In this document: piece by piece, positions 45,239 to 53,878 of the stretch
How positions within the stretch are numbered: the stretch's first letter is position 1
Layout of the letters: every line of letters starts with the position of its first letter
Origin: Anaerolineaceae bacterium
GTDB lineage: Bacteria; Chloroflexota; Anaerolineae; Anaerolineales; Anaerolineaceae
Length of the DNA: 64,000 nucleotides
Direction: 5' to 3'
NCBI GenBank assembly: GCA_029975475.1
Contig: JARKPB010000008.1
Span: forward strand, 558,001 to 622,000
The notes under the pieces: model-generated
What the model was told of the DNA's origin: nothing
Database searches by the model: none
Seen by the model: only the letters and a program-made list of their open reading frames with translations
Made by a program: the position numbers and the translations under genes

Positions 45239-46087
45239 ATGAATTTTGACCTCTTTGGCAATCAAGTCGAAACTGCAAAAAAATGCAAAGTGACGTACCA
45301 AAACGGAAGTTTGCTGGTGAATACGCCATACAACCCGCAATTTGTGGCGCTGATTAAGAGCTTGCCAGCCAGCGCACGGCGGTTTGATCCCGGTACTAAA
45401 TCCTGGCTGGTGGAACCTCAATATGCCTGGCATATTCAGAAGTGGATTTTTGATTGTTACAACGAAAATATTGGAACAATAATAATCAGCAACAACCAGC
45501 AACAACTGGAAACGCGCGTGTGTGATGTCTGGTATCTGGGACGAACCAAATCCAATGGCGATGAATACACTGCCAGCGGGATGAATGCTCAAAAAGAATG
45601 GGCATTTATTTTTCCAGAGCGCGTTTTGAGAGAGTGGTTTGAAGGTGGTACTCAGTATGTGAATGTAACAACCCTGTACAGCGTTCTCGGCATCCAGCGT
45701 ACCGTCACGGATGAGGAAATCAAATCCGCTTATCGGCGTATGGCGCGCCAGTGGCACCCGGACGTGTGCAAAGAGCCAAACGCGCAGGAGATGTTTATTC
45801 GCATCAAGGAAGCCTATGAGTTACTGAGTAATCCGACGAAGCGCGCCAGGTACGATGCGGGGCTTGTGCTGGAAGCATCTCTGAAAGATGCGGAAGATAA
45901 ACAGCCGAACCCAACCGGTTACCGCGCTCCTCTGCGCTGCGGATACATTCTTGCCGAGGGGTACGAACGCCTGGGACGCTTCTATGTTCAGAAAATTCTG
46001 AGTTGGGAAGACATTACAACCGAAAAAGGCACGCTGGTGGCATCATGGCCAGCGGGAGCGACAGAACCGAAATGGACATGGACATGA
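45239..46087 (+). CDS. Phage J-domain (DnaJ-like) protein with a HARP-like N-terminal part
   Basis: 282 aa. Residues about 140-205 are a J-domain: [63 protein letters not shown], with the HPD motif that stimulates DnaK. The N-terminal part ([43 protein letters not shown]) resembles the HARP-type motif seen beside helicases. ATG 45239 follows GAGGAACT; the longer in-frame start lies in the leader. It probably recruits host DnaK to a phage replication complex. Confidence 0.82.
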   Translation: MNFDLFGNQVETAKKCKVTYQNGSLLVNTPYNPQFVALIKSLPASARRFDPGTKSWLVEPQYAWHIQKWIFDCYNENIGTIIISNNQQQLETRVCDVWYLGRTKSNGDEYTASGMNAQKEWAFIFPERVLREWFEGGTQYVNVTTLYSVLGIQRTVTDEEIKSAYRRMARQWHPDVCKEPNAQEMFIRIKEAYELLSNPTKRARYDAGLVLEASLKDAEDKQPNPTGYRAPLRCGYILAEGYERLGRFYVQKILSWEDITTEKGTLVASWPAGATEPKWTWT

Positions 46088-46094
46088 GGGAACT

Positions 46095-46298
46095 ATGTGG
46101 AAATCAGAAAAACATCTTTGCAAGATTGGAAAAACGCTCGATGCGAATATTGATAAAGCATTAGAAGAACTGCGAGAAAACAAAGAAAGTAACGGCGGCG
46201 CAGTATATCAAGTCATCAAAACGTATTTCCGGCACCGACGCAGCTGCGAAGAATGCACAATCACCTGGGGACGGATAAAACAGGAGGAGAGCAAATGA
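46095..46298 (+). CDS. Small phage protein, 67 aa
   Basis: MWKSEKHLCKIGKTLDANID, then a helical charged part and a CEEC pair near the C-terminus (HRRSCEECTITW). Its 3' end overlaps the VWA gene start by four bases. No family recognised. Confidence 0.5.
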   Translation: MWKSEKHLCKIGKTLDANIDKALEELRENKESNGGAVYQVIKTYFRHRRSCEECTITWGRIKQEESK

Positions 46299-46855
46299 AT
46301 ACTGCGATTATTCCTGGCTCACTAGGCGCGCTTGCCAAGCAGAAAGGCGAAAGTATCGCAGAAACTTTTGTCAATGCCGATTTGATTGTAATTGTGGATA
46401 CCAGCGGCAGCATGGCCAGCAGTGACAGCCGGGGTGGTAAATCCCGCTATGATGTGGCCTGTGAGGAACTGGCGCAGCTGCAAAACGCGCATCCGGGCAA
46501 AATCGCTGTTCTGTCGTTTGCAGACAGCACTATCTTTTGTCCGTCCGGTGTGCCAACGTATTTCGGCAGCGGCACAGACATGGCCGGCGCATTGCACTTC
46601 GCCAAAATTGCCGACGTTTCCGGCATGCAGTTTATCTTGATCAGCGACGGTGAACCGAACGATGAGCAGAAAACCCTTGCCGTTGCCAAAACGTACAGGA
46701 ACAAAATTTCTACGATTTACGTCGGCCCGGAAGAGCATCCAACCGGACGAGATTTCCTTCAGCGCCTGGCAGCGGCAACCGGCGGGAAAACAATTACTGT
46801 GGATCGTGCCAGAGAACTGAAAGCCGGCATCGAGAAATTGTACCTGCCAGGGTAA
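46295..46855 (+). CDS. Phage von Willebrand factor A domain protein
   Basis: 186 aa. VNADLIVIVDTSGSMASSDSRGG holds the MIDAS DxSxS; FGSGTDMAGALHFA supplies the Thr and ILISDGEPNDEQK the Asp. The fold coordinates Mg and mediates protein interaction, often with an AAA+ partner. AGGAGGAG precedes ATG 46295. A VWA gene in a phage early region is uncommon; partners could be the VapE-like ATPase downstream or a host MoxR/ChlI-type ATPase. This is inference. Confidence 0.82.
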   Translation: MNTAIIPGSLGALAKQKGESIAETFVNADLIVIVDTSGSMASSDSRGGKSRYDVACEELAQLQNAHPGKIAVLSFADSTIFCPSGVPTYFGSGTDMAGALHFAKIADVSGMQFILISDGEPNDEQKTLAVAKTYRNKISTIYVGPEEHPTGRDFLQRLAAATGGKTITVDRARELKAGIEKLYLPG

Positions 46856-46857
46856 CC

Positions 46858-47100
46858 ATGTGGAAAGAAAACAGCATTTACCCGGGAACGCACTGGATGT
46901 ATTACAACGACCGCGGCGATTACATCGCCAGGATTGACCGACAGCCTTATTACGGCAGAGGGTACCGGTGGGAATGCTTTATGTACAGCGCCAGCAGGCG
47001 TGTTGCCGGATACGCAGATACTCTTGAGGACGCGAAAAAAGCCGTGCAGGCAATCATTGAAAACCAACCCGTACAGTTATCACTTTCAGGTATTTCATGA
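46858..47100 (+). CDS. Hypothetical phage protein, 80 aa
   Basis: Rich in aromatic residues (THWMYYNDRGDYIARIDRQPYYGRGYRWECFMYSASRRVAGYADTLEDAKKAV). The layout of beta strands then a helix resembles small DUF-type domains with an AxxAxxA helix end. The stop overlaps the VapE-like start (ATGA). No family recognised. Confidence 0.55.
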   Translation: MWKENSIYPGTHWMYYNDRGDYIARIDRQPYYGRGYRWECFMYSASRRVAGYADTLEDAKKAVQAIIENQPVQLSLSGIS

Positions 47101-48578
47101 CTGTTCTTGTCGAACCATCACTGAAGAAAGATTTTGAAACGCTGACGCAGTACTTTACGATCGATTGCTCCGAAATCGGCGATCTGGACGAGGTAGCCCG
47201 GCTAATTGCACTTAAAGCCAAACCGGACGACCAGTATATCAAGGATTGTCTGCCGCCCTGGGAAAAAATCTATGATGATTACCTGATTGCCCTTGAAGTC
47301 TACCAGGATCACGATACAGCATGGTTGGAAACAATCAAGATATATCCAATTGATGTCCAAATGGCCATGCGCAATGTGATCCAGGTGCTAATCAATCAAC
47401 ATACGACACAGAACCTGAAAGCAAAAAAGCGCAAGGTGAAAACCAAAGAATACCTGGCGCAGTTCAAAAAGCTGGGGTATGACTTTGCGTTGAATTTGAT
47501 TGACGATACGATTTATCTCCGCCGCAACGGTCATCAGGAAATTCTCGGCGATATTGAGTTTTCCATTATCTACCGTGCACTGGTGGACAGCGGTATGCCA
47601 ACGCGAGAAAACGATACGCGCCATGCCATTCATATCGCATCCAAGAATAACGCGTTTCATCCTGTGAGGGATTATCTGGACGGTCTATCGTGGGATGGAC
47701 AGCCACATATTGCCAAACTTGCGGAGCATTTCGTTGACAAGTACAACATTTTTCACCTTTACCTGCGTAAGTGGCTAATCGGTACGGTTGCGCGGGTCTA
47801 TACCAGAGGTGCACAAAATCCAATGCTGGTCATGGACGGCAAACAAGGTTTAGGTAAGTCATACTTTGTCCGCTGGCTTACTCCAACACTGGAGGTGTTT
47901 AACGAAGGCCCAATTCAGCCAGACAACAAGGATGACCAGCTGCGCCTGATGTCCGTCTGGATCTGGGAAGTCAAAGAACTTGGAGCCACGTTTCGAAAAT
48001 CTGACCTGGAAGCGTTGAAGTCGTTTTTGACCCTTGAAAGCGTGCGCGTGCGCCGGCCTTACGGCCACTTTGACATATACAAGCCCGCTATTACTTCATT
48101 TATCGGCACAATCAACAACGTAGAAGGCTTTCTCAGCGATCCATCTGGATCACGGCGGTTCAACATCACCCGGATACTGAGTATTGATTGGGGGTACAAA
48201 GACGCAATAGACCGCGACCAGGTTTGGGCGGAAGCCAAAGCGGCCTTCCTGGACCGTGAAGACTGGATGTTATCTTCCGAAGAACAGAAAGTTAGAGATG
48301 AAATCAATGATGATTACACTGTTGAAGACCCGGTTGAAAATGCACTGCCGTTGTATTTTGACATTGATCCCGGTCAACAAACCTGGTGGATGGATTCATC
48401 TGAAATTGTCAAAATTCTGGAAGATCCCTACGGCGCCGGGTTGCGGCTTGGCGGGTCACGGGCTGCCAGTATGATGCTGGCACGAATTATGATGAAATTG
48501 GGGTGTGAGAAAAAGCAAAGGGTGGCTGGAAGTACAAGAATCCGCGGTTATGTTGGCATCCGGAGAAAAATACCATGA
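47097..48578 (+). CDS. VapE/virulence-associated E family SF3-like helicase
   Basis: 493 aa. The ATPase core has Walker A LVMDGKQGLGKSYFVRWL and Walker B LMSVWIWEVKELGAT, followed by FLTLESVRVRRPYGHFDIYKPAITSFIGTINNVEGFLSDPSGSRRF, which matches the VapE/D5-like family. It likely unwinds the phage origin. It precedes the iteron region and a primase gene, as in many small phage and satellite replicons. The palindrome at 48175 codes R-I-L-S-I. Confidence 0.85.
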   Translation: MTVLVEPSLKKDFETLTQYFTIDCSEIGDLDEVARLIALKAKPDDQYIKDCLPPWEKIYDDYLIALEVYQDHDTAWLETIKIYPIDVQMAMRNVIQVLINQHTTQNLKAKKRKVKTKEYLAQFKKLGYDFALNLIDDTIYLRRNGHQEILGDIEFSIIYRALVDSGMPTRENDTRHAIHIASKNNAFHPVRDYLDGLSWDGQPHIAKLAEHFVDKYNIFHLYLRKWLIGTVARVYTRGAQNPMLVMDGKQGLGKSYFVRWLTPTLEVFNEGPIQPDNKDDQLRLMSVWIWEVKELGATFRKSDLEALKSFLTLESVRVRRPYGHFDIYKPAITSFIGTINNVEGFLSDPSGSRRFNITRILSIDWGYKDAIDRDQVWAEAKAAFLDREDWMLSSEEQKVRDEINDDYTVEDPVENALPLYFDIDPGQQTWWMDSSEIVKILEDPYGAGLRLGGSRAASMMLARIMMKLGCEKKQRVAGSTRIRGYVGIRRKIP

Positions 48579-48580
48579 TC

Positions 48581-48691
48581 ATGTAGCAACCTTAGCAACG
48601 TGAGCAACCTGTTTCCTATGTTAATAGTTTTTTGTAATCAAAAAAATCTGCTTAATAGAAAAGGTTGCTACGGTTGCTCAGGTTGCTACAT
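48581..48691. other. Candidate phage replication origin: inverted triplet iterons around an AT-rich core
   Basis: AGCAAC occurs three times at 9-bp steps (48585, 48594, 48603), then an AT-rich 50-bp core, then three GTTGCT copies at the same 9-bp step (48664, 48673, 48682). The two arms are inverted repeats (GTAGCAACC and GGTTGCTAC at the ends). It sits between helicase and primase-polymerase genes, where iteron origins are usual. Confidence 0.7.
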
Positions 48692-48717
48692 CTGCTACTT
48701 TTTCAAAGAGTAGACTT

Positions 48718-49593
48718 ATGAACACATTACAACAAGCTCAATTCTGGCAAAAACTCGGCATTGCCACTATTCCAATCCGATATAAGGATAAACGACCGGA
48801 ATTGAAATCATGGCAAGAATTTCAAAAAAGGCTTCCTACAAATACTGAGTTAACCAAATGGTTTTCCGGTCCATTTCACAATATTGGCGTTGTTGTTGGC
48901 TGGCAAAATCTTGTCGTTATTGATTTTGACAGTGATACTGAGTATGCGCGCTGGCAGTTGTGGATTGCAAGACGACCGGTTTACCGCTGGATCAGGCAGA
49001 CGCTCCAGATCAAGACGGCGCGCGGTGCGCATGTATATGTTACCACTGCACAGCCAGCGTGGAATGCTAAACTGCCGGGAATTGATATCAAAGCTGTTGG
49101 CGGCTATGTACTGGCGCCACCAAGTGTGCATCCCAGCGGGGTTGAGTATACGGTACTTGCCGGCAATTTGCCCGTGCGGATCGAGGCGCTTTCTGATGTG
49201 CTTCCCGCTGAATTGTTAGCCGCTCATACTCAGTTGCCAGAGACGAAAAAAGTTGTGTCTCCGGTTATGCTCACGCTTGCCGCGGCGGATGATCCATGGG
49301 AGCGGGCAAATCAGCTATTCGAGCCGGATTGCGATTTGATTGAGCACATTAAGCAGCGATATCGCATTGAGGACTTCTTCACCAGGCTGGTTCCCAAGAA
49401 CGACCGCTGGACAATGACAAATTGTCCCTTCCATGATGATAAATCTCCGTCCATGTGGGTGGACACGGAGCGTCAGATTTGCGGGTGTTTTGTGGGATGT
49501 ACTCCGCAACCTTATGATGTCATAGACCTATACGCTAGATTACACAATCTTAGTGTTCAGGATGCAATTAAAGTGATGGCAAGGTTATTATGA
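48718..49593 (+). CDS. Phage primase-polymerase with CHC2-type zinc domain
   Basis: 291 aa. The N-terminal prim-pol domain has GVVVGWQNLVVIDFDSDTE (catalytic DxD) and APPSVHPSGVEY (sxH). The C-terminal part IKQRYRIEDFFTRL...TNCPFHDDKSPSMWVD...CGCFVGC is a DnaG-type CHC2 zinc finger. It should prime and perhaps extend DNA at the iteron origin. The zinc domain at the C-terminus is the reverse of DnaG order. Palindrome copies at 48843 (near) and 48936 (exact). Confidence 0.85.
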   Translation: MNTLQQAQFWQKLGIATIPIRYKDKRPELKSWQEFQKRLPTNTELTKWFSGPFHNIGVVVGWQNLVVIDFDSDTEYARWQLWIARRPVYRWIRQTLQIKTARGAHVYVTTAQPAWNAKLPGIDIKAVGGYVLAPPSVHPSGVEYTVLAGNLPVRIEALSDVLPAELLAAHTQLPETKKVVSPVMLTLAAADDPWERANQLFEPDCDLIEHIKQRYRIEDFFTRLVPKNDRWTMTNCPFHDDKSPSMWVDTERQICGCFVGCTPQPYDVIDLYARLHNLSVQDAIKVMARLL

Positions 49594-49781
49594 TGATAGA
49601 AATATCTCAGGAAGACGCTGCTGTTTTAAATGCCATTCGCCAGGTGCGCGAGAGTACTGGTTTTGGGCACGTGGTCGTAGAAATCAAGGACAGCCATATC
49701 CGCCTTATTGAAATCAGTTTATCTGTTCTGATACGCAGAAATGATGATAAAATAGAAGAGAAATTTGCTCATGAGGCATGA
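49590..49781 (+). CDS. Small phage protein, DUF2292-like
   Basis: 63 aa. AVLNAIRQVRESTGFGHVVVEIKDSHIRLIEIS fits the DUF2292/YezG pattern (helix then two strands ending in V-Q/R-IE). The start overlaps the primase stop by four bases. It is the last gene before a terminator and the structural module. Function unknown. Confidence 0.5.
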   Translation: MMIEISQEDAAVLNAIRQVRESTGFGHVVVEIKDSHIRLIEISLSVLIRRNDDKIEEKFAHEA

Positions 49782-49782
49782 T

Positions 49783-49818
49783 CCCGGAGCGGTCAAACGA
49801 CTGTCTTCGGGTTTTTGT
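49783..49818 (+). terminator. Terminator between early genes and terminase
   Basis: CCCGGAG/CTTCGGG outer stem with GGTC/GACT inside and a following TTTTTG. An 18-base upstream segment (49773-49790) is nearly identical to one at 56840-56857. Confidence 0.75.
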
Positions 49819-49831
49819 TTAAAGGATGGAT

Positions 49832-50224
49832 ATGGCACGAAAGAAGTTTACAGAAGATCAGATTGCGCAAATTCTTGTCGAAGCCGCTTATCGTGGTGAT
49901 CAAGAAGTGGCAAGTAAATACGGAATTAGTCAGCGCACGTTATACCGCTGGCGTGATTTTGCTGAAAATCGTCCCGGTTTGACGAAATTAATCCTTGAGA
50001 AAAAGGTGGCGTTTGAGCGCGGTTGGGCGGATGAGGCAGCTGGAGCACTGAAGGCGGGGCTTGAGTTTTTGAAGGAGGCAGCACAGAAGGCGAGCCGGAC
50101 GGATGCAAATGTCATTCACGCTGTGGCCGGGGCGGTAAAGATTGCCAGCGAAGTGTTGATTACACGTGAGGTACTGGATGCTCGACTCTCTGGACAGGAT
50201 CGAGAGGACGATACGCAGGATTGA
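49832..50224 (+). CDS. Terminase small subunit-like protein
   Basis: 130 aa. KFTEDQIAQILVEAAYRGDQEVASKYGISQRTLYRWRDFAEN is a helix-turn-helix typical of small terminases, followed by a helical oligomerisation part. It should bind the phage pac or cos site and hand DNA to the large subunit. AAAGGA at 49821 favours ATG 49832 over 49826. It overlaps the large subunit gene by 47 bases. Confidence 0.75.
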   Translation: MARKKFTEDQIAQILVEAAYRGDQEVASKYGISQRTLYRWRDFAENRPGLTKLILEKKVAFERGWADEAAGALKAGLEFLKEAAQKASRTDANVIHAVAGAVKIASEVLITREVLDARLSGQDREDDTQD

Positions 50225-52562
50225 ACGATGGATGCCGAAACAGGGGCCGTGCGTGGGGCAGATGGCGCTTGGCAACTGGCTCAAGGTAATCACGCCGGCG
50301 TATAACTGGGACTGGGCGTACCAGGTGTATCTGCGATCCGAGTTGGAACGGGTTGCAAACGGAGATACTAAACGCCTGATGGTGATGATGCCACCGCGCC
50401 ACGGGAAAACCGCAACCGTCACGGTGCGCTTTCCGGTGTGGTGGATGGAGCGGCAGCCAGGCTTGCGGGTGATTGTGTCGGCATATAACCAGACGCTGGC
50501 AAATAAGTTCAGCCGGATGAGCCGCAAACTGGCGCAGATGAGGCTGGGGTTGCGTGAAGACAGGCGCGCAGTTGAAGAGTGGGTTACTCAAACCAACTGC
50601 TGGTATCGCGCTGTTGGCGTTGGCGGCGGCATAACTGGCATGGGCGGTAATTGTTTGCCGGAAGGAACGTTGATTATCACAGATTCCGGTGATGTGCCTA
50701 TTGAAAAGCTAAATTTTTCTCACGGAGTATTATCTTATGACCACAACAGCCATAGATTTGAGTTTAAGAGAATCCAGGGTTTCAGTAGACGTGAAAGCAC
50801 TTGGCTATACCGGATTACCACTTTGTCTGGAAGAGTGGTTGAGGCTACGAGAGAACATCCTTTCTGGACGACAAGGGGATATGTCAAAGCGTCTGATGTT
50901 GCCCCCGGTGATATTTTATTGTGCGTGGTGCGGAAAGGAATTTGTGGTATCTGCGTTTGTGATGAACAAAAGCATCAAAAAGGGCTTTTCGGATCACTAT
51001 TGTTCAAGGCAATGTTCCGAAAAGCACCTTGCTGTGAAAAACAGACGTCGTTGCAAAATATGCGGAAGTCCGGTGGAGAAGAAAACAAGAGCGTATTGCG
51101 AGAATTGTCGTCCTTCCTACGCAGAGCGAAGAAAACCAATACATCCACCCAGACAAACAAAATGCCCGGTTTGCAGTTCTTTATTTCTCGCAAAATGGCG
51201 GGGTGGTGGAAAATATGCAAAGTATTGTTCGAAAAGGTGTTCGGAGGTTGCTCATTCAAGACTTATGTCTGGGAGTGGAAATCCGCAGTGGAAGCATGGA
51301 ATGACACCTCTCCGGCAGCAACCTCATTCTGCAAAAGCGTTCAGAAACATGAGAAAAAAGATTTTAGAGAGAGATGGGTATGTCTGTGTCATGTGTGGTT
51401 CGGCAGGAAAACTGCATGTTCATCACATAGACAATTATCCGATGAACAACACTTCCGCCAATTTAATTACCCTGTGTCCGAAATGCCATATATTGGCACA
51501 TTCACTGATGAATACACCTGCATATCAGAACCTGTTATTTCGGTGGAAGAATTATACAGACCTGCCCGTGTCTATGATATCCAAGTAGAGGATAATCATA
51601 ATTATTTTGCTAATGGAATCCTGGTGCATAACTGTATCATCATTGATGATCCGATCAAAAGTCGTGAAGAGGCGCAATCATTCACCTACCGTGAAAAAGT
51701 CTGGGACTGGTACACGAACGACCTGTACGCGCGCCTCGAGCCCGGAGGAGCGATGATCCTGGTCATGACTCGCTGGCATGAGGATGATCTAGCGGGCCGG
51801 ATACTGAGTAGCGAAGAGGGGGAAAACTGGCGCGTAGTGAGGATGCCGGCATTGGCTGAAGATGGGGATGTGCTGGGGCGGCGACCTGGCGAGGCTCTCA
51901 ATTCTGAACGTTATCCGGCAGAAGAGTTGCTCAAGATCAAGGCGGTGCTTGGATCGTGGGCGTTTGAGGCGCTTTACCAGCAGCGTCCGATGCCGGCAGA
52001 AGGGGGGATGTTCAAGCGGGAATGGTTCGGGAAGTTTGTAGATGCGGTCCCGGCGCAGGTGGAAGTGCGGGTGCGCTATTGGGACAAAGCGGCAACGGCT
52101 GACGATGGAGATTACACGGTTGGGGTGCGCATGAGCCGCACGTCTGATGGTTTGTTCTTTGTTGAGGATGTGACCCGTGGGCGGTGGTCCACCGGCGAGC
52201 GCGATAAAGTGATCAGACAGTGCGCCGAGACAGACCCACCCGGCACGGTGATTTGGATCGAGCAAGAGCCGGGATCGAGCGGCGTGGACAGCGTGCAAGC
52301 CCTGATCCGCATGCTGGCCGGGTATCCAGTGCATGCCGACCGCGTGACGGGTAGCAAGGCGGTGCGGGCCGAGCCATTTACGGCCCAAGCCGAGGCTGGT
52401 AATGTGGTGCTGGTCAAGGGGCACTGGAATGCGGTCTTCTTGGATGAACTCATGACGTTCCCGAATGGCGCGCATGATGATCAGGTGGACGCGGCGAGCG
52501 GAGCACTCAGTAAACTGGCGCTTCCGATGCGGGTGGAGTATGGTGAAAATCTCTGGAGGTGA
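50178..52562 (+). CDS. Terminase large subunit interrupted by an intein
   Basis: 794 aa precursor; about 467 aa after splicing. The motor has Walker A MPPRHGKT (residues 71-78) and Walker B CIIIDDPIKSREEA just after the intein. The nuclease half has RYWDKAATADDGDYTVGV, IWIEQEPGSSG and HDDQVDAAS as metal-binding Asp positions. The intein (residues 159-485) sits in GITGMGGN/CIIIDDP, directly before Walker B, so without splicing the ATPase cannot form. ATG 50178 has GTGAGG upstream; GTG 50166 is an alternative. It packages DNA through the portal. Confidence 0.9.
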   Translation: MLDSLDRIERTIRRIERWMPKQGPCVGQMALGNWLKVITPAYNWDWAYQVYLRSELERVANGDTKRLMVMMPPRHGKTATVTVRFPVWWMERQPGLRVIVSAYNQTLANKFSRMSRKLAQMRLGLREDRRAVEEWVTQTNCWYRAVGVGGGITGMGGNCLPEGTLIITDSGDVPIEKLNFSHGVLSYDHNSHRFEFKRIQGFSRRESTWLYRITTLSGRVVEATREHPFWTTRGYVKASDVAPGDILLCVVRKGICGICVCDEQKHQKGLFGSLLFKAMFRKAPCCEKQTSLQNMRKSGGEENKSVLRELSSFLRRAKKTNTSTQTNKMPGLQFFISRKMAGWWKICKVLFEKVFGGCSFKTYVWEWKSAVEAWNDTSPAATSFCKSVQKHEKKDFRERWVCLCHVWFGRKTACSSHRQLSDEQHFRQFNYPVSEMPYIGTFTDEYTCISEPVISVEELYRPARVYDIQVEDNHNYFANGILVHNCIIIDDPIKSREEAQSFTYREKVWDWYTNDLYARLEPGGAMILVMTRWHEDDLAGRILSSEEGENWRVVRMPALAEDGDVLGRRPGEALNSERYPAEELLKIKAVLGSWAFEALYQQRPMPAEGGMFKREWFGKFVDAVPAQVEVRVRYWDKAATADDGDYTVGVRMSRTSDGLFFVEDVTRGRWSTGERDKVIRQCAETDPPGTVIWIEQEPGSSGVDSVQALIRMLAGYPVHADRVTGSKAVRAEPFTAQAEAGNVVLVKGHWNAVFLDELMTFPNGAHDDQVDAASGALSKLALPMRVEYGENLWR
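50652..51632 (+). other. Intein in the large terminase (327 aa)
   Basis: Block A is CLPEGTLIITDSGDVPIEKL, block B is GRVVEATREHPFWTTRGYV with the conserved T..H, block F is ARVYDIQVEDNHNYFANGIL and block G is VHN followed by Cys. So Cys1, penultimate His, Asn and Cys+1 are all present and splicing should work. The stretch between blocks B and F shows no in-frame homing endonuclease motif; instead an HNH gene is read in the +1 frame (50881-51588). No TACTSAGTA copy lies inside. Confidence 0.9.
50881..51588 (+). CDS. HNH homing endonuclease overprinted in the +1 frame of the terminase intein
   Basis: 235 aa, entirely inside the intein but in another frame. Several Cys pairs form zinc ribbons (FYCAWCGKEF, RRCKICGS, YCENC, TKCPVCSS, YCSKRCS). 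SGSGNPQWKHGMTP is like the NUMOD3 DNA-binding motif. The nuclease is KKILERDGYVCVMCGSAGKLHVHHIDNYPMNNTSANLITLCPKCH, a standard HNH. ATG 50881 follows AAGGGGAT, a usable ribosome site. The longer in-frame start at 50737 lies in conserved intein sequence and looks accidental. Confidence 0.88.
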   Translation: MSKRLMLPPVIFYCAWCGKEFVVSAFVMNKSIKKGFSDHYCSRQCSEKHLAVKNRRRCKICGSPVEKKTRAYCENCRPSYAERRKPIHPPRQTKCPVCSSLFLAKWRGGGKYAKYCSKRCSEVAHSRLMSGSGNPQWKHGMTPLRQQPHSAKAFRNMRKKILERDGYVCVMCGSAGKLHVHHIDNYPMNNTSANLITLCPKCHILAHSLMNTPAYQNLLFRWKNYTDLPVSMISK

Positions 52563-52564
52563 AT

Positions 52565-53878
52565 ATGCTGCCAAATGCAATTTTCACAAGTTTGATTGAT
52601 GTTTTAGGCCGCGATGAGCAATCGCGAGTTGAGGTGATGCGCAAACGTTGGGAGACGTATTACGGTAATATTTCTCCGGCACTGAAGGTTAAGCCCGGCG
52701 CAGTAAATGACAACGTGCGGATCAACTACGCGCGGATGATTGTGGACAAGGGTATTTCGTTTCTGTTCGGTCAGGAAGTTGGCTTTGAGATCGATGAGAT
52801 CGAAGAGACGGAAGCTGAACAATGGCTGGATGCAGTATGGGCGCAGAACCGCAAGATGAGTTTGTTGCAGAATGCCGCGCTGGTTGGCGGCGTGACCGGG
52901 CATGTGTTCATCAAGATCGTTCCGGCGCAGTCATACCCGCGCCTGGTGGTGGTGGACTCGGAGACGGTGACAGTGAACCTGGCGCCGGATGACGCCCAGC
53001 AGATACTGAGTTACCAGATTTCGTACACGAGCCAAGACCCGAAAACCGGTAAACCGGTCGGCATCCGCCAGGTGATTGAGCGTGATGGGATGCGCTGGCG
53101 GATTGTGGACCAGGTAGGTAATTTGGAGCGGTTGACCTGGTCAACGGTCAACGAGGCCGTCTGGCCGTATGAGTTCAGCCCGATCGTGGACTGTCAGAAC
53201 CTTCCGGCGCCTGGCGAATTTTGGGGGCAGAGCGATCTGGAGGATGACGTGGTTGAGATTATTCGGGCGATCAATTTCATCGCGTCTAACACGGCGCGTA
53301 TCATCCGCTTTCATGCCCATCCAAAAACCTGGGGACGTGGGTTCGCGGCGAAAGATTTGCGCATCGGTATGGACGAGACAATCATCCTGCCTGGAGAAAA
53401 TGCAGAGCTGCGTAATCTGGAAATGCAGAGCGATTTAGCCTCCAGTCTGCGCTATCTGGATATACTGCGCCAGGCGCTGCATGAGATAAGCCGCGTGCCG
53501 GAGGTGGCAACGGGCAATCTAGATCGGGCGGGCGCACTGTCGGGCCTGGCGCTTCAAATTCTGTACCAGCCACTTTTGGAAAAGACAAACACGAAGCGTC
53601 TGCTGTATGGGGACATGCTGGTAGAGCTCAATCGTCGTCTGCTGGCAATCGGCGGGTTTGGCGATGCCCTGTACACTGCACTCCACTGGCAGGAGATGTT
53701 GCCACAAGATCCGATGCAGGAACGGCAGGCGGCGTTGATTGATCTGCAATTGGGCGTGAGCCTGGATACGCTATTGCAACGGCTGGGGTATGATCCCGAT
53801 CTGGAACGGCAGAAGCGGGAGGCAGCCAGTGCTGAGATTGGAGAGCAGATACTCACTGCCTTTGACCGAGGTCAGTAA
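52565..53878 (+). CDS. Phage portal protein, SPP1 gp6-like
   Basis: 437 aa. The N-terminal ETYYGNISPALKVKPGAVNDNVRINYARMIVDKGISFLFGQEVGFE and the C-terminal EISRVPEVATGNLDRAGALSGLALQILYQPLLEKTNTKRLLYGDML match the SPP1 Gp6 portal family. It forms the dodecameric ring at one capsid vertex. GGAGG at 52555 supports ATG 52565. The stop overlaps the next ATG by one base. Near copies of the palindrome lie at 53004 and at 52504 in the previous gene. Confidence 0.9.
   Translation: MLPNAIFTSLIDVLGRDEQSRVEVMRKRWETYYGNISPALKVKPGAVNDNVRINYARMIVDKGISFLFGQEVGFEIDEIEETEAEQWLDAVWAQNRKMSLLQNAALVGGVTGHVFIKIVPAQSYPRLVVVDSETVTVNLAPDDAQQILSYQISYTSQDPKTGKPVGIRQVIERDGMRWRIVDQVGNLERLTWSTVNEAVWPYEFSPIVDCQNLPAPGEFWGQSDLEDDVVEIIRAINFIASNTARIIRFHAHPKTWGRGFAAKDLRIGMDETIILPGENAELRNLEMQSDLASSLRYLDILRQALHEISRVPEVATGNLDRAGALSGLALQILYQPLLEKTNTKRLLYGDMLVELNRRLLAIGGFGDALYTALHWQEMLPQDPMQERQAALIDLQLGVSLDTLLQRLGYDPDLERQKREAASAEIGEQILTAFDRGQ

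Noticed and set aside
50737-50880. A longer N-terminus for the overprinted HNH protein
   Set aside because: The extension covers conserved intein block B sequence and resembles no HNH N-terminus; ATG 50881 has a ribosome site.
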